Source of the DNA: Halolactibacillus halophilus
GTDB lineage: Bacteria; Bacillota; Bacilli; Bacillales; Amphibacillaceae
NCBI RefSeq assembly: GCF_900115605.1
Contig: NZ_FOXC01000018.1
Span: forward strand, 1 to 53,566
Direction: 5' to 3'
Length of the DNA stretch: 53,566 bases
The notes below the pieces were generated by a model. That model saw only the letters and a list, made by a program, of their open reading frames with translations. It was not told the DNA's origin and ran no database searches. This document shows, piece by piece, positions 35,301-45,453 of the stretch. The translations under genes and the position numbers were made by a program. The number at the start of each line of letters is the position of its first letter. The stretch's first letter is position 1.

Positions 35301-35612
35301 TTAGATCCGGTCAAGAAATGCCTCAATCTGTTCACGCGTCTTTCGGTCCTTACTGACAAAACGTTCAACTTCTTCTCCATTTTTATATGCTAGAAAACTT
35401 GGAATACCAAAAATATTATGTGCGATACAAATATCAATAAACTCATCCCGGTCGACATGGGTGAAGTTTATGTCTTCATATTTGCTCTCTAATTCAGGAA
35501 TGAATGGTTCAATCACACGGCAATCTGGGCACCAATTTGCTGTAAATAAAAAGACTTGTTTTCCTTGTTGTTTTAATTCGTGAAACTGTGCTTCTGTTTG
35601 TAGTTTTTCCAC
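35301..35612 (-). CDS. ytpP: Thioredoxin-like protein YtpP
   Basis: 103 residues with the thioredoxin fold. The active site is CPDC (Cys28-Cys31) in ANWCPDCRVIEP, unlike the CGPC of classical thioredoxin, and a cis-proline segment FGIPSFLAY follows. It probably works as a thiol-disulfide reductase in the cytosol (no signal peptide). It lies 16 bp after the PfoR-type gene and precedes ytpQ. Confidence 0.92.
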   Translation of the reverse strand: MEKLQTEAQFHELKQQGKQVFLFTANWCPDCRVIEPFIPELESKYEDINFTHVDRDEFIDICIAHNIFGIPSFLAYKNGEEVERFVSKDRKTREQIEAFLDRI

Positions 35613-35628
35613 AGATAATCCCTCCGAC

Positions 35629-36669
35629 TTACTCGTAATTAATTTTCATATCACCAAACTGAATCCAACCTTTCTTCCGCATCCATTCGGATAACAAGAA
35701 TGAAATCACCATTGGTCCGATGATATGAACAAAGAGTACCATAAAGAGGACCGACATTTCAAATCCCATGGTTTGAAAACTCATAATTTGACCGACAAGC
35801 CCACTTGTACCCATACCAGCACCTGATGCATTATTGGTCATATTAAAGACAACTGTTCCAAAAGGAGCCATCAAGATGCCCGCGACTGTTGGCGGTATTA
35901 AAATGAGTGGTTTTTTTAATATGTTCGCAATTTGCAACATCGACGTCCCGATACCTTGCGCAATAAAACCACCAAACCCATTCTCTCGATAACTACTGAC
36001 CGCAAAGCCAACCATTTGAGCAGAACAGCCAATAACACTTGCACCCGCTGCTAACCCGTCTAGCGATAACATTAACGCAATCGCGACACTAGAAATTGGA
36101 GCGGTTAGTGCCCAGCCCATCACAACCGCCACGATAATTCCCATAATAAATGGTTGCTGTGCCGTTGACCAGTTAATAATCTCACCCAAACCTGTCATCA
36201 TCCGGTCAACAGGTGGACCGATAAAACTCCCCACAATAAATCCTACTAGAATCGTGACAAAAGGGGTTAAAATAATATCAATTTTTGTTTCTTTATAAAT
36301 AAGTTTTCCAAACTCACTGGCAAATAGAGCACTAATATAAGCACCAACTGGTCCTGCTAATTGATAGCCAAACGCACCTGCAAATAAAGTTGAAAATAAT
36401 ACGAGCGGAGGTGCTTGTAAGCTGTAACTAATGGCAATCCCAATCGCCCCACCTACAACCTTCCCGTCCATCGCAAACGTCCCCATCTCCATTAGACTAT
36501 CACTAACAACCGATGCACCTGCAAATGTTGCTAACTGTTGACCTATTGTATTTAAAATAAGTCCAATGATCAGAGAACTAAATAAACCTAAGGCCATAAA
36601 ACTAAGTGCTTTAATAAAATATTGATGAAATGAGATCTCAATCTGTTTTCTTTGTAAAAAATTTTGCAT
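35629..36669 (-). CDS. PfoR-type membrane protein (PTS IIC-like)
   Basis: 346 residues with about nine or ten hydrophobic helices and many Gly/Ala (SLQAPPLVLFSTLFAGAFGY, MGWALTAPISSVAIAL). It matches the PfoR family, annotated as PTS EIIC-like membrane protein in Bacilli, but without EIIA/EIIB domains or a phosphorylation site. The transported compound, if any, is unknown. It is the first gene of the ytpP-ytpQ-ytpR cluster here. Confidence 0.75.
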   Translation of the reverse strand: MQNFLQRKQIEISFHQYFIKALSFMALGLFSSLIIGLILNTIGQQLATFAGASVVSDSLMEMGTFAMDGKVVGGAIGIAISYSLQAPPLVLFSTLFAGAFGYQLAGPVGAYISALFASEFGKLIYKETKIDIILTPFVTILVGFIVGSFIGPPVDRMMTGLGEIINWSTAQQPFIMGIIVAVVMGWALTAPISSVAIALMLSLDGLAAGASVIGCSAQMVGFAVSSYRENGFGGFIAQGIGTSMLQIANILKKPLILIPPTVAGILMAPFGTVVFNMTNNASGAGMGTSGLVGQIMSFQTMGFEMSVLFMVLFVHIIGPMVISFLLSEWMRKKGWIQFGDMKINYE

Positions 36670-36870
36670 CTAACTACCTCCCCAAATCTTACTTTATTTT
36701 ATAATCTTTACAGACTATCTTACCTTAAGTTTATACAGTTGACAAGACACTTGTTAGGTGTGATAAGTGATTATTTTACGACTATCTAAAAAAGGTTAAT
36801 ACTGTTGCAATCATAAAATTAGATCAAAAGGGGTAGGGATAAGAACGTTAGTCAGGTAAAAAGCTAAAAC

Positions 36871-36900
36871 AAAAACGACAGCTGTTAGTCTGTCGTTTTT
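36871..36900. terminator. Terminator overlapping the end of the lipoprotein gene
   Basis: AAAAACGACAG (36871-36881) and CTGTCGTTTTT (36890-36900) are perfectly paired and reach into the stop region of the gene at 36885. Confidence 0.8.
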
Positions 36901-37418
36901 GTTTCAGTTGATGTATTTGTTTCATTTAAATCAAGCGACGTTAAGATTGTAATTAGTTGGCTAGCTTCTGATTGGACTTGATCTAATGTTGTTTGTGTCG
37001 TTATTTTTGTACCACCAATGCCAACATGTAACTCATAATCCGTCTCTAATGGTCGCAAGTAAATATAACCAAAGTAGTCTTCACCCTCAAATGATTGTAA
37101 ATACGTTGTGTCCTCTAACATCTCCAGTGATTCATAATATGTTTGACTTTGTTTATCTTCAAATGGATTATGAAATAACAAATACAACTGATCCGTTTGT
37201 CGAATCACAACATTTGTTTCATCATTGCTATCAATTTTATAACCTTCCGGTAAATAGAGTGAAAAATGTGTCAATGTTTGATTTGGTTCCTGTGTTTGTT
37301 GGTCAAATTGAGCTTTTGCTTCTTGTTCCAGTTCAGTGATGACTTCTGTTTCTGACGGGCCACAAGCAGCTAGTATTAACGAAAGCCCAATCAAAACAAT
37401 ATATAACATGCGTTTCAT
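36885..37418 (-). CDS. Small lipoprotein of unknown function
   Basis: 177 residues. Signal peptide with lipobox LAAC (MLYIVLIGLSLILAAC), cysteine at residue 19. The mature part is mixed beta (FSLYLPEGYKID, VVIRQTDQLYLLF) and resembles Bacillus YtpA/YtnA-area lipoproteins only in general form. Tail rich in Thr/Glu. It stands alone between the PfoR-type gene and the DUF84 gene. Membrane-anchored on the outer face. Confidence 0.7.
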   Translation of the reverse strand: MKRMLYIVLIGLSLILAACGPSETEVITELEQEAKAQFDQQTQEPNQTLTHFSLYLPEGYKIDSNDETNVVIRQTDQLYLLFHNPFEDKQSQTYYESLEMLEDTTYLQSFEGEDYFGYIYLRPLETDYELHVGIGGTKITTQTTLDQVQSEASQLITILTSLDLNETNTSTETKTTD

Positions 37419-37590
37419 AAAATATATCTCCTCGTATAATAAATATTGTAGTTAAGCACTTAATATTCGTCATATAAAGACTAACCATAGTCTACTATAC
37501 CGTGAATTTTATCGAGGTCAAGTGAACGAGCAGTATTTACACACATTTGTTATCGATTTGTCATATTTACAGAATCACCCGTCAATATTC

Positions 37591-38097
37591 TTATTTGATT
37601 AATTGCGCTAAATATTGCCCTTTCAATTGAAGCAGCACATGTTCAAACATAGTATCACGTGTGATAAGACCATGAGTAAAAATTCCAATCGCTCCTTGAT
37701 GATGGCGAATGTGTTTATCTTTTGTAAAGTCTGCCATCACATCGCCTAATTCTATGCCAGGTTTTAATTCTTTGGCAATGGCTTTAGGAAGCGGGATGCG
37801 TGCACCACCAGCCACATAAGTATGGTGCGACTCATCTGTTAAAGCACCCCAGTTCGTTAAAAATAATTGATCACCTATTTCCATTACGCCCCCCTCTAAA
37901 CCAATTCCAATGCCGTTTTCAAGCGTGTTACGGGCATACATTGATCGATTGATGGCTCCGGCTAATGTTTCTTGGTCTGAAAAAGGTTGTGCACTTACAT
38001 CAGAAGGTGCATCGATTGTGTAAATCATGCTATCCTTAAAAACATCATTGACGGCCTGCTGTTTTGCTTTGTTTTTTGATCCTAAGACAATGTCCAT
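37591..38097 (-). CDS. DUF84 family nucleoside-triphosphatase (YjjX-like)
   Basis: 168 residues from the ATG at 38097 (GGGGAG seven bases upstream; a longer frame to 38112 has none). Starts MDIVLGSKNKAKQQAV, the phosphate-contacting segment of the ITPase-like DUF84 fold, then IGIGLEGGVMEI and GALTDESHHTYVAGGARI. Relatives (YjjX) hydrolyse inosine/xanthosine triphosphates. It lies 67 bp downstream of the M42 aminopeptidase gene. Confidence 0.82.
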   Translation of the reverse strand: MDIVLGSKNKAKQQAVNDVFKDSMIYTIDAPSDVSAQPFSDQETLAGAINRSMYARNTLENGIGIGLEGGVMEIGDQLFLTNWGALTDESHHTYVAGGARIPLPKAIAKELKPGIELGDVMADFTKDKHIRHHQGAIGIFTHGLITRDTMFEHVLLQLKGQYLAQLIK

Positions 38098-38164
38098 GTA
38101 ATTACTCCCCACTATGAATAATTTTTATCAAGCAAAAAGAGTAGGGCTACCTACTCTTTAAAGG

Positions 38165-39229
38165 TTAATATGTGGTTAACGTATCAATAGTTGTTTGATC
38201 CGTATTTTTCACTAAAGTCGTAATCAATTCTTTGGCTGCCGCATAATCGTCCACATGAATAATAGAACCATGAGTATGAATATAACGTGAGCAAATACCT
38301 ACAACCGCTGATGGAACACCTTTATTCGCTAAATGTACCCGTCCTGCATCCGTTCCACCTTGTGAAATAAAGTACTGGTAAGGAATATCATTTGATTCAG
38401 CTGTATCCAATACAAAGTCCCGTAATCCGTGATGGGTAATCATGCTCTTATCAAAGATACGTAAGAGTGCCCCTTTACCTAATTGACCAAATTCCTTATC
38501 GTCACCCGACATGTCGTTCGCAGGTGATGCGTCTAGGGCATAGAAAATATCGGGGTCAATCATGTTAGCGGCAACTTGTGCTCCGCGTAAACCAACTTCT
38601 TCTTGAACAGTTGCACCAGAGTATAAAGTATTGGGCAATGTTTCATTTTTTAACTCTTTTAATAAGTCAATTGCGAGTCCACAGCCATAACGGTTATCCC
38701 ATGCTTTGGCTAAGATTTTCTTCTCATTCGCCATTGGCGTAAAAGGCATTACCGGCAAAATTGATTGACCTGGTTTAATTCCAATGTTTTTCGCATCAGC
38801 TTCATCATCAGCCCCAATATCAATCAACATATTTTTCATTTCCATTGGCTTTTGACGTTGTTCCGGTGTTAAGTTATGCGGAGGAATAGAACCAATCACA
38901 CCGATGATCGGTCCTTGTTCTGTCAGTATTTGTACGCGCTGGGCGAGCATCACTTGGTCCCACCAACCGCCTAATGGTTGAAATCGAATCATCCCGTTTT
39001 TCGTGATTTGTGTGACCATAAAACCTACTTCATCCATATGGCCTGCAACCATCACTTTTGGTCCATTCCCGTTCCTTACACCGAATACACCGCCTAATTT
39101 ATCATAAATAAGTTCATCACTGTGTTGGCTTAATTGTTCTTTCATATAGGCACGTACACGTGATTCGTCACCAGGTGCCCCTGGCAGTTCTGTTAATGTT
39201 TTAAACATATCTAATGTCTCTTTATTCAC
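38165..39229 (-). CDS. ytoP: M42-family glutamyl/deblocking aminopeptidase
   Basis: 354 residues. Metal-binding motifs of clan [13 protein letters not shown] (His/Asp), [11 protein letters not shown] (Asp), [13 protein letters not shown] (Glu-Glu), DASPANDM (Asp) and the last His in [10 protein letters not shown]42 enzymes form dodecameric tetrahedra that trim peptides in the cytosol. Length and order (next to ytpP genes, before ytzB) match Bacillus ytoP. Its neighbour ytzB is now 6.2 kb away because of inserted IS material. Confidence 0.93.
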   Translation of the reverse strand: MNKETLDMFKTLTELPGAPGDESRVRAYMKEQLSQHSDELIYDKLGGVFGVRNGNGPKVMVAGHMDEVGFMVTQITKNGMIRFQPLGGWWDQVMLAQRVQILTEQGPIIGVIGSIPPHNLTPEQRQKPMEMKNMLIDIGADDEADAKNIGIKPGQSILPVMPFTPMANEKKILAKAWDNRYGCGLAIDLLKELKNETLPNTLYSGATVQEEVGLRGAQVAANMIDPDIFYALDASPANDMSGDDKEFGQLGKGALLRIFDKSMITHHGLRDFVLDTAESNDIPYQYFISQGGTDAGRVHLANKGVPSAVVGICSRYIHTHGSIIHVDDYAAAKELITTLVKNTDQTTIDTLTTY

Positions 39230-39643
39230 TTGTCTAGACCTCCCATTTTATATTTTCATTTCTATTGTACCGAATTTTAGCTGAACATGCTAGGTTTAGA
39301 AGAGAAACAGCGTATTAGATCTAAAGTGATTGAGTCTGTCGACTTAACTTTCAGGCATAGTCCATCAAAAAATGAGTAAGTGTAAAATAGTTCTCGGGGG
39401 GGTTCCTAAAAATAAAGAGAGCGTCGTAATATCAATGTATACACCCATACACATTAGAAAAGAGGCGCTTTTTCATGAGACAAATTATGTTAGATATCAT
39501 TGAATGTTAAGGGGAATAACCGACTTAATTCAGTTTGAGGCATCATTGAAATTATACAAGTGCGAAACGATGTCAAAGGTACCATGTGGCATTCGTAAAA
39601 CGAATGGCTAGGTATTGAGAAGTATCAACGTCATATTGATCTC

Positions 39644-40320
39644 GTGGAGCTTAAAGTCGCTGAGATAGTGATAGAAGTAAACTATAGAGAAATAGTATGT
39701 TTGTTAAAAGAGTGGGCAGCGGTGAAGATGCATTATTCAACAGTGGCGGATATTGTGAGGCGTGTTGGTAAGGAACAAGCAGATACGGGTCAACATATGA
39801 TCGACGCCACTGATTATTTACCTGAAAATGAAAAGAGTAATGTGTTGTCTGTGGAGGCAAATGGTGTCTTTGTTTGTAGCACAAAACGACGAAAAGTCAT
39901 TGACGTCTCACAAGCAATTATTCGTACGTTTGGCGCTAAGAAAAGACATGAAGACACATATCAAAAAGCAATTGAATCGCATAATCAGGATCAATTTATC
40001 TTGTGAATGAATACGTATGAAAGTAACTAGGATGACCCGAAAAAGTTCAAGTGACTCAGTGATTTTAAGACCTACTGACTGAATTATTGGCATCGGTATT
40101 TTGACTGGCGTGATAAAGTAGCTCACGTCCCTGATGGCGCGCGCACCCTTGGTGCGATGGAATCAAATCAACGCCGTGTTTCTTACCGCATTAAGAAGTG
40201 AGGAATGCATTGGAGTCAAGCAGGCGCATTAGGTATGGCGAAGCTTCTTCAAGCCCGCGCGAATAAGACGTTAAGAAGCAAGTATTTAAACCATTCAGCG
40301 CTCAGTTAGTATAAGTGCAA
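39644..40320 (+). pseudogene. ISLre2 transposase (UPF0236) fragments
   Basis: A 120-codon frame (39644-40006) corresponds to the middle of UPF0236 transposases (MHYSTVADIVRRVGKEQAD, then SVEANGVFVCSTKRRK with the catalytic acidic region partly altered). After 40006 the frame breaks and continues as DGARTLGAMESNQRRVSYRI and HWSQAGALGMAKLLQARANK, the conserved C-terminus. The N-terminus is missing and there are several stops. Not functional. Confidence 0.75.
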
Positions 40321-40619
40321 AGACATCAAGAAAAATATCCGTATGTCCCTCCTATCACTTATCGCAGAAAACACGTCCATCTGTCGGCACTACACAAGGT
40401 GACATACCGATTAACGGTGCAAATTCAAGCGCGATTGGGCAACTGGTTAAGAGCCTTTTTCTTAACTAAGTCCACCGTTGTCCTTATGTAAGGTTTTCGG
40501 GTAGTGAAAATGTTACATAAAGAAAATAGCCAGCAAACGCAAAAATGCTGAAATCGGAAAAAAACGCGCACTCAAATCTTTATTTTATAATCTTACCGAG
40601 AAGAACTTGACACAAACAA
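39993..40619 (+). repeat. 627-bp direct repeat, copy A (ISLre2 3' part)
   Basis: Runs from AATTTATCTTGTGAATGAA to GAACTTGACACAAACAA and matches 44752-45378 base for base apart from about 14 substitutions and no length change (about 98% identity by eye). Confidence 0.85.
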
Positions 40620-40708
40620 TTTATTAAAGGTAAATACTTGAATCTGCAATTTACTGTGGTAAAATTATGTAGACTGCACTTGTTTATTTTTTGGGTCACT
40701 TATAAGCA

Positions 40709-40747
40709 TGGTGTATCTACACTGTATTTTAAATACTGGATACACCA
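40709..40747. other. Compound palindrome in a gene-free stretch
   Basis: TGGTGTATC (40709-40717) pairs with GATACACCA (40739-40747), and inner GTATTT/AAATAC (40724-40736) continues the symmetry. It lies in 40620-41144, where I see no gene. No T-run follows, so it is not a typical terminator. Confidence 0.5.
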
Positions 40748-41144
40748 CACTAAACTAGATAATTTCGATAAGCTCGGTTAAACTTTTGAGACTAATAGAA
40801 ATTAATGATAATAGAGAAGAGACGCTGAATAATTATTTGTTTCTAATTCCATTGTTATATCAACTCATTTCTTTTAACGACTATTCTTTCACATAACCTA
40901 TAAAAACAAGGCAGTGTGTCTTATATACCTTTTTTTAAGTTACTAAAGATGCTCCTCATACCGAACAGTATTCATTATCCAGCTGTAGATGATGGTCGAT
41001 TCCTGTCTAGCCCCTGTGTGAAAAATTATGAAGTTACAACTACCTATTATAGCGTTCTGTTTTCATTTAATAAAATATCAACTATAAAATTTTAATTCTG
41101 TTAGTAAAGTGCAATTTTACACAAGAAAGGAAGGGAATTTAATA

Positions 41145-41525
41145 ATGAAAAAAGCCTTATTATTAATTTTTATGTCTTTGACTTTAAATGCATGTGGTCA
41201 ACCTGAAATTATTTATTTTGAAGGTAACGGAGATCATTGGGAAATCACTCATACAGTAGAATTACTTAGTGAGCAAATGGAACAATCAAAAACATTTGTG
41301 AAATATATTGGTGAGGAACCAACACCAGAGATGATTGATTACACAATCGAAACAAGTACTTCTAAGTCAAAGGGACAAACGACACTTAAATCTGACGGAA
41401 CCGTTGTAGTAGGAGGAAGTGGACGCATGTGTGATTCATGTACACTTCACATCGATAGGAATCAGGTTGTAAATGCAACAATAAGTTGGGATGGTAATGT
41501 TGAAGTTATAGAATTAAATCCTTAG
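41145..41525 (+). CDS. Small lipoprotein inside the IS cluster
   Basis: 126 residues from the ATG at 41145, preceded by AAAGGAAGGGA. Signal peptide with lipobox LNAC (LLIFMSLTLNAC). The mature part is beta-rich (YFEGNGDHWEITH, KSDGTVVVGGSG) and carries a CDSC pair. The frame is clean, while all neighbours are IS wreckage. A terminator follows at 41624. It may be a host gene carried or isolated by IS insertions. Function unknown. Confidence 0.7.
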   Translation: MKKALLLIFMSLTLNACGQPEIIYFEGNGDHWEITHTVELLSEQMEQSKTFVKYIGEEPTPEMIDYTIETSTSKSKGQTTLKSDGTVVVGGSGRMCDSCTLHIDRNQVVNATISWDGNVEVIELNP

Positions 41526-41623
41526 ATAGAGTCTAGGATTTAGTGATTTTTCCGATAATTTTAACATTTGATTATGTAACGCTAGAAAGGGTGGTATGTC
41601 AACATGAAATTGCACAACTTTTT

Positions 41624-41654
41624 TAAGAAGCGAAACTCGGACTATCGCTTCTTA
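41624..41654 (+). terminator. Terminator downstream of the lipoprotein gene
   Basis: TAAGAAGCGA (41624-41633) pairs with TCGCTTCTTA (41645-41654), an 11-base loop between, with T-rich sequence after it. Confidence 0.75.
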
Positions 41655-41808
41655 GTATTTTAAATTCTTACATTAACACTGCTATCTTATTGTCACTTGA
41701 CTGTCGCTCTACTCGCATGCAATCGAGCCTGGCATACAGATGATAAAAACATCTGGCCTTGCCTTAGATGCTAGCACGCTCGCCTCTCCAAATAAAGTGC
41801 GCGTCTCT

Positions 41809-42048
41809 TTATGATGCGGCGTGAACCGCTCTGTTTTTCTTATATTCAGCGGGTGTTTGATAGTCTAGTGAACCGGGTATTCTGACGTTGTTATACCACT
41901 TGACATAGTCGAATAAACCAAGGTCTAACGCTTCTTGCGAAGCAAGTTGCTCATCTAAAATAAATTTTGTTTTTAGTGTTTTAAATACAGCTTCTGCGAT
42001 TGCTTTATCTTGATTATCACGTTTTGTCGCGACGTAGTAATACGGCAC
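41809..42048 (-). pseudogene. IS3-family (IS150-type) transposase C-terminal remnant
   Basis: 79 codons encode the end of an OrfB integrase: NQDKAIAEAVFKTLKTKF, LFDYVKWYNNVRIPGSLDY and TPAEYK, with the final glutamate of the DDE triad in the first block. The upstream DDE core is absent and the frame begins at a broken point. Not functional. Confidence 0.8.
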
Positions 42049-42238
42049 TCAAGGGACTTGTAACAGAGTACACGTCACTGATATCGAATACTTGTGACGG
42101 TTGCTTCTTATCACATTTATTTTCGTCCCATGATCAGCGTGCTCTTTTTCCATGATTGGCCTCTCCCTCGAGTGATTAGTCCCACAAGTTTAACCGACCT
42201 TAACGAAACTGTCTAGTTTAGTGTAACCTATCCACCCC

Positions 42239-42284
42239 TTATCCCCAAAATTAAGTAAGAACACCATTTCAACTGACATATACA
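42239..42284 (-). mobile_element. Orphan end of a second ISL3-type element
   Basis: TTATCCCCAAAATTAAGTAA followed by a CACCATTTCAACTGACATATACA stretch resembles the right end of the ISL3 element (44706-44750) at most positions. No transposase accompanies it. The rest of 42049-42469 holds no recognisable gene. Confidence 0.6.
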
Positions 42285-42469
42285 GATAACATTCTCAAAG
42301 CAAAGACACCTCAACCTGTTATTCAAAAGAGCGTTACCTCTCCTAGAGCTGTAGCTTGGTGGCCTCATCAAAAATATAAAAAGTATATGCCGTTTAATCG
42401 ATAATAGTCAAAATGGTAACGTGCAGTCATTCATTTGAGCCGAAAAACCAATGCTAATTAGGCTAATAA

Positions 42470-42960
42470 GGTGTAATCCCCTATAGCGTCATACAGACAG
42501 CAAAGCTAATGCCCTTGATGCCTTTAAATACCTGACCTATCTATTTGAGAAAAATGTCTAATACGGATAACTCTCTAGATGAATCAGTTATTAAAACTTT
42601 TTATCCACGGAATCCCATGGACTTTTAGATTTCATAACAACATATATTAAAAGTTAACCCCAATATTGGTTTGATGCCTTACCTAGTAATATCAAGATCT
42701 ATCTCCATTTTTTAGGGTTCGAAAGTTGAGCGATGAATGTACTATTAGATGATGCCTTACGATTATCTATTAATTTAGCGGAACGTAGCATATGCCCTCT
42801 CGTTATGCGAATGAAAGCTTCGTACTTTTCAACGAGCACCGACTGTGCTCTATCAAGTGTCATCACCTATAGCATCATACAGGCAGCCAAAGCGAATGGT
42901 CTTGATGCATTCGAATACCTTACTTAACTATTTGAACAAATGCTAATACAGAAAACTTTA
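42470..42960 (+). pseudogene. Two decayed IS66 transposase 3' ends
   Basis: The second copy (frame 42733-42927) reads LAERSICPLVMRMKASYFS and IIQAAKANGLDAFEYLT, the IS66 TnpC C-terminus, then a stop where the family continues YLFE. The first copy (about 42480-42560) reads the same motif with a one-base frameshift. Following sequences (GAATCAGTT...) are also shared. Both lack the catalytic domain. Confidence 0.7.
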
Positions 42961-43082
42961 CGTATGAATCAGTTTTAGAAACTTTTCTCCTTGGAATTCT
43001 GACAGTCAGGTAAAATGTCAATAGCCTTTACTACACTTAACATTGTAGCAAAGGCTATTCTTCGTGCCGACCTACCTTATGG

Positions 43083-44751
43083 TGTATTTGGCAATAGGGA
43101 ATTGGTTCTTACGCGATTTTTGGGATAATACATGCACCTAACAAGTATAAATTCATTTATTTTTTGAAGTTATGGTTGATAGAGAATTCTTAGACGTAAG
43201 AGAGGGAAACTTGCTCTTCCATACAACATGCGTTTAATAGTTTTCAAACGATTAACCTGACCTTCTAGGAAGCCATTGTTTTCATCAAGTTCTATGGCAT
43301 TTAAAGTAGGTGGGAAATCAGATAACAGTCTTGAAATGAAGTGTGTAGTTAATAGATCCTGTCGATCTTTCTCATATAAAATGAGTTCACGAAACTCAGG
43401 CATATCTCTGTCCTTTAGTGCTTGTCGAAAACTTGTGATAAACGCATAGAACGGTCTCAGCTTAGGATATTTCGTTAGTATCTCATTCATTATTTTTCTT
43501 TTCTTCTCATCTTCTAAATCATTTTGCCATAATATTTTTCTAACGTTTTTTCTATCGTAATAGCTATCAGCCTGTAATTTTTGTCCAGCCTTTTTCTTTT
43601 AAGTTATGATACATAGCACGAATGGTGAGACCGTCGGTCTCCCACTGTATAACCTCTTGTTGAAATGCATCTAAAGGTTTTGGACGTTTTGTGCGCTTAA
43701 GAGATGGTGGTTCTGTCATCTCAATGTATTTCTTAACCGTTCGTGGGTCTATATTCAGAATATCGCCAATTTTCCGAAGAGAATAACCTTCTTTTTTCAA
43801 TTCTTTCATATGACAAGCTTGTTCCCATTTTTTATTGGCATTTTCTATTCGAGCTTTTTCACTTTTGGTTAATGGTATCTCCTGTGGTGTTGGTACGTTT
43901 TCCTGCTTATCTTTCTCTATACGATTAGGTAATAGTTTTCTCAGTACGTTATCATGTAATGTCCATAAATTTTGTATGAGGTGAAAGCGATCGTGGATTT
44001 GTGTAATAGATGAAATGCCATCTAACACTTCTTTAAAACGCGTGTAACGATCACGTGTCACTTTTATAATCATTGTGTGTTCTTTAAACCAATTTTCTAA
44101 GGTTTCTTTCTCTCGATCTGGTAACACATCAACGGGTTGGTGTGTGAGACCATCACAAATCAGCACACCATAACGGTGCCCTTTCCTCCAAGCAAAGTCA
44201 TCGATCCCGACAAAAGGGACGAACCGAAGGTTCGATGTTTGATTGATAAATAATCCGAAGTAACGTATCATGACTTGTTGGCATCCCAAGTTTTTTACTC
44301 AATTGGGCACCTTTTATACAATTATTGACGAAAGCTATATCACGTAAAGTGTCTTCTAATCGAACCGTTCGCTGTTTAGTCGGAAGTAACCAATCATAAC
44401 GTTCCGTGAATACTTTGCTTTCACAAGACGTGTTGGTACAAAACCATTTTTTACTTCTCAGATAAATACATACCGCCTTATTTTGAATGGGTAAATCATC
44501 AATCACTCTTGTGTAATGACTATGTGCGCGACAACTTTTCTGATGGCAATGCGGGCATGTGGCGCTTTTTGATTCTATAAATGCCACAACATAAATACTA
44601 TCAGTTTCTTCTGATATCGATACAATGTGAATATGAGGATCAAGTTTCGTGATAGAATGAAGCATAACAATCACCCCTTTTACTATACCCTGTTTTAAAT
44701 ACCCCTTATCCCCAAAATTGCGTAAGAACCACATTTCAGTTGACAAATACA
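43083..44751 (-). mobile_element. ISL3-family insertion sequence, inactive
   Basis: Terminal inverted repeats of about 45 bp: the left one runs from 43083 to 43128 with GGTTCTTACGCGATTTTTGG at its inner part, the right one from 44706 to about 44750 with 23 of 25 inner bases matching. The outer part contains TTTGTCAACTGAAA, resembling ISL3 ends. The element abuts the start of ISLre2 copy B. No convincing 8-bp target duplication is visible. Confidence 0.75.
43170..44668 (-). pseudogene. ISL3-family transposase, frameshifted
   Basis: Three frames together make one ISL3 transposase: 44668-44198 (zinc finger CPHCHQKSCRAHSHY and WFCTNTSC), 44289-43567 (DDE domain with FVGIDDFAWRKGHRYG and the inserted HTH SLRKIGDILNIDPRTVKKY) and 43490-43170 (C-terminal IELDENNGFLEGQVNRLKTI). 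One shift lies between 44198 and 44289 and another break between 43490 and 43567. The start ATG at 44668 has a GGGGTGATTG ribosome site. Programmed frameshifting cannot explain both breaks, so it is most likely dead. Confidence 0.85.
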
Positions 44752-45378
44752 AATTTATCTTGTGAATGAATTCGTATGAAAGTAACTAGGATGACCCGAA
44801 AAAGTTCAAGCGACTCAGTGATTTTAAGACCTACTGACTGAATTGTTGGCGTCGGTATTTTGACTGGCGTGATAAAGTAGCTCACGTCCCTGATGGCGCG
44901 CGCACCCTTGGTGCGATGGAATCAAATCAACGCCGTGTTTCTTACCGCATTAAGAAGCGAGAGATGCATTGGAGTCAAGCAGGCGCATTAGGTATGGCGA
45001 AGCTTCTTCAAGCCCGCGCGAATAAGACGTTAAGAAGCAAGTATTTAAACCATTCAGCGCTCAGTTAGTATAAGTGCAAAGACATCAAGAAAAATATCCG
45101 TATGTCCCTCCTATAACTTATCGCAGAAAACACGTCCATCTGTCGGCACTACACAAGGTGACATACCGATTAACGGTGCAAATTCAAGCGCGATTGGACA
45201 ACTGGTTAAGAGCCTCTTTCTTAACTAAGTCCACCGTTGTCCTTATGTAAGGTTTTCGGGTAGTGAAAATGTTACATAAAGAGAATAGCCAGCAAACGCA
45301 AAAATGCTGAACTCTGGAAAAAACGCGCACTCAAATCTTTATTTTATAATCTTACTGAGAAGAACTTGACACAAACAA
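44752..45378 (+). repeat. 627-bp direct repeat, copy B (ISLre2 3' part)
   Basis: Second copy of the ISLre2 3' part, cut off on its left by the ISL3 element. It retains the C-terminal transposase code (DGARTLGAMESNQRRVSYRI, in frame with KKREMHWSQAG, slightly better preserved than copy A) and the right terminal end. The rest of the element is absent. Confidence 0.85.
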
Positions 45379-45453
45379 AAATGAATTCCATTTTTCAAAC
45401 AGCTAAAAATAGGTTATACTGTCAATGAGACTAAAAAGTTGAGGTGATTGTTC

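Larger units (their letters stand above)
39376..40619 (+). mobile_element. Decayed ISLre2-family element, copy A
   Basis: The left end contains a GTTCTCGG...TAAAAATAAAG stretch that resembles the inverted right end, where the complement reads GTTCTTCTCGG...ATAAAATAAAG near 40580-40610. In between are fragments of a UPF0236/ISLre2 transposase in several frames, with stops and deletions. Length is about 1.25 kb instead of the usual 1.5 kb. Its final 627 bp are repeated at 44752-45378. Confidence 0.7.

Noticed and set aside
43170-44668. Active ISL3 transposase made by programmed frameshifting
   Set aside because: There are two separate breaks, and no slippery heptamer with a downstream structure was recognised at them.
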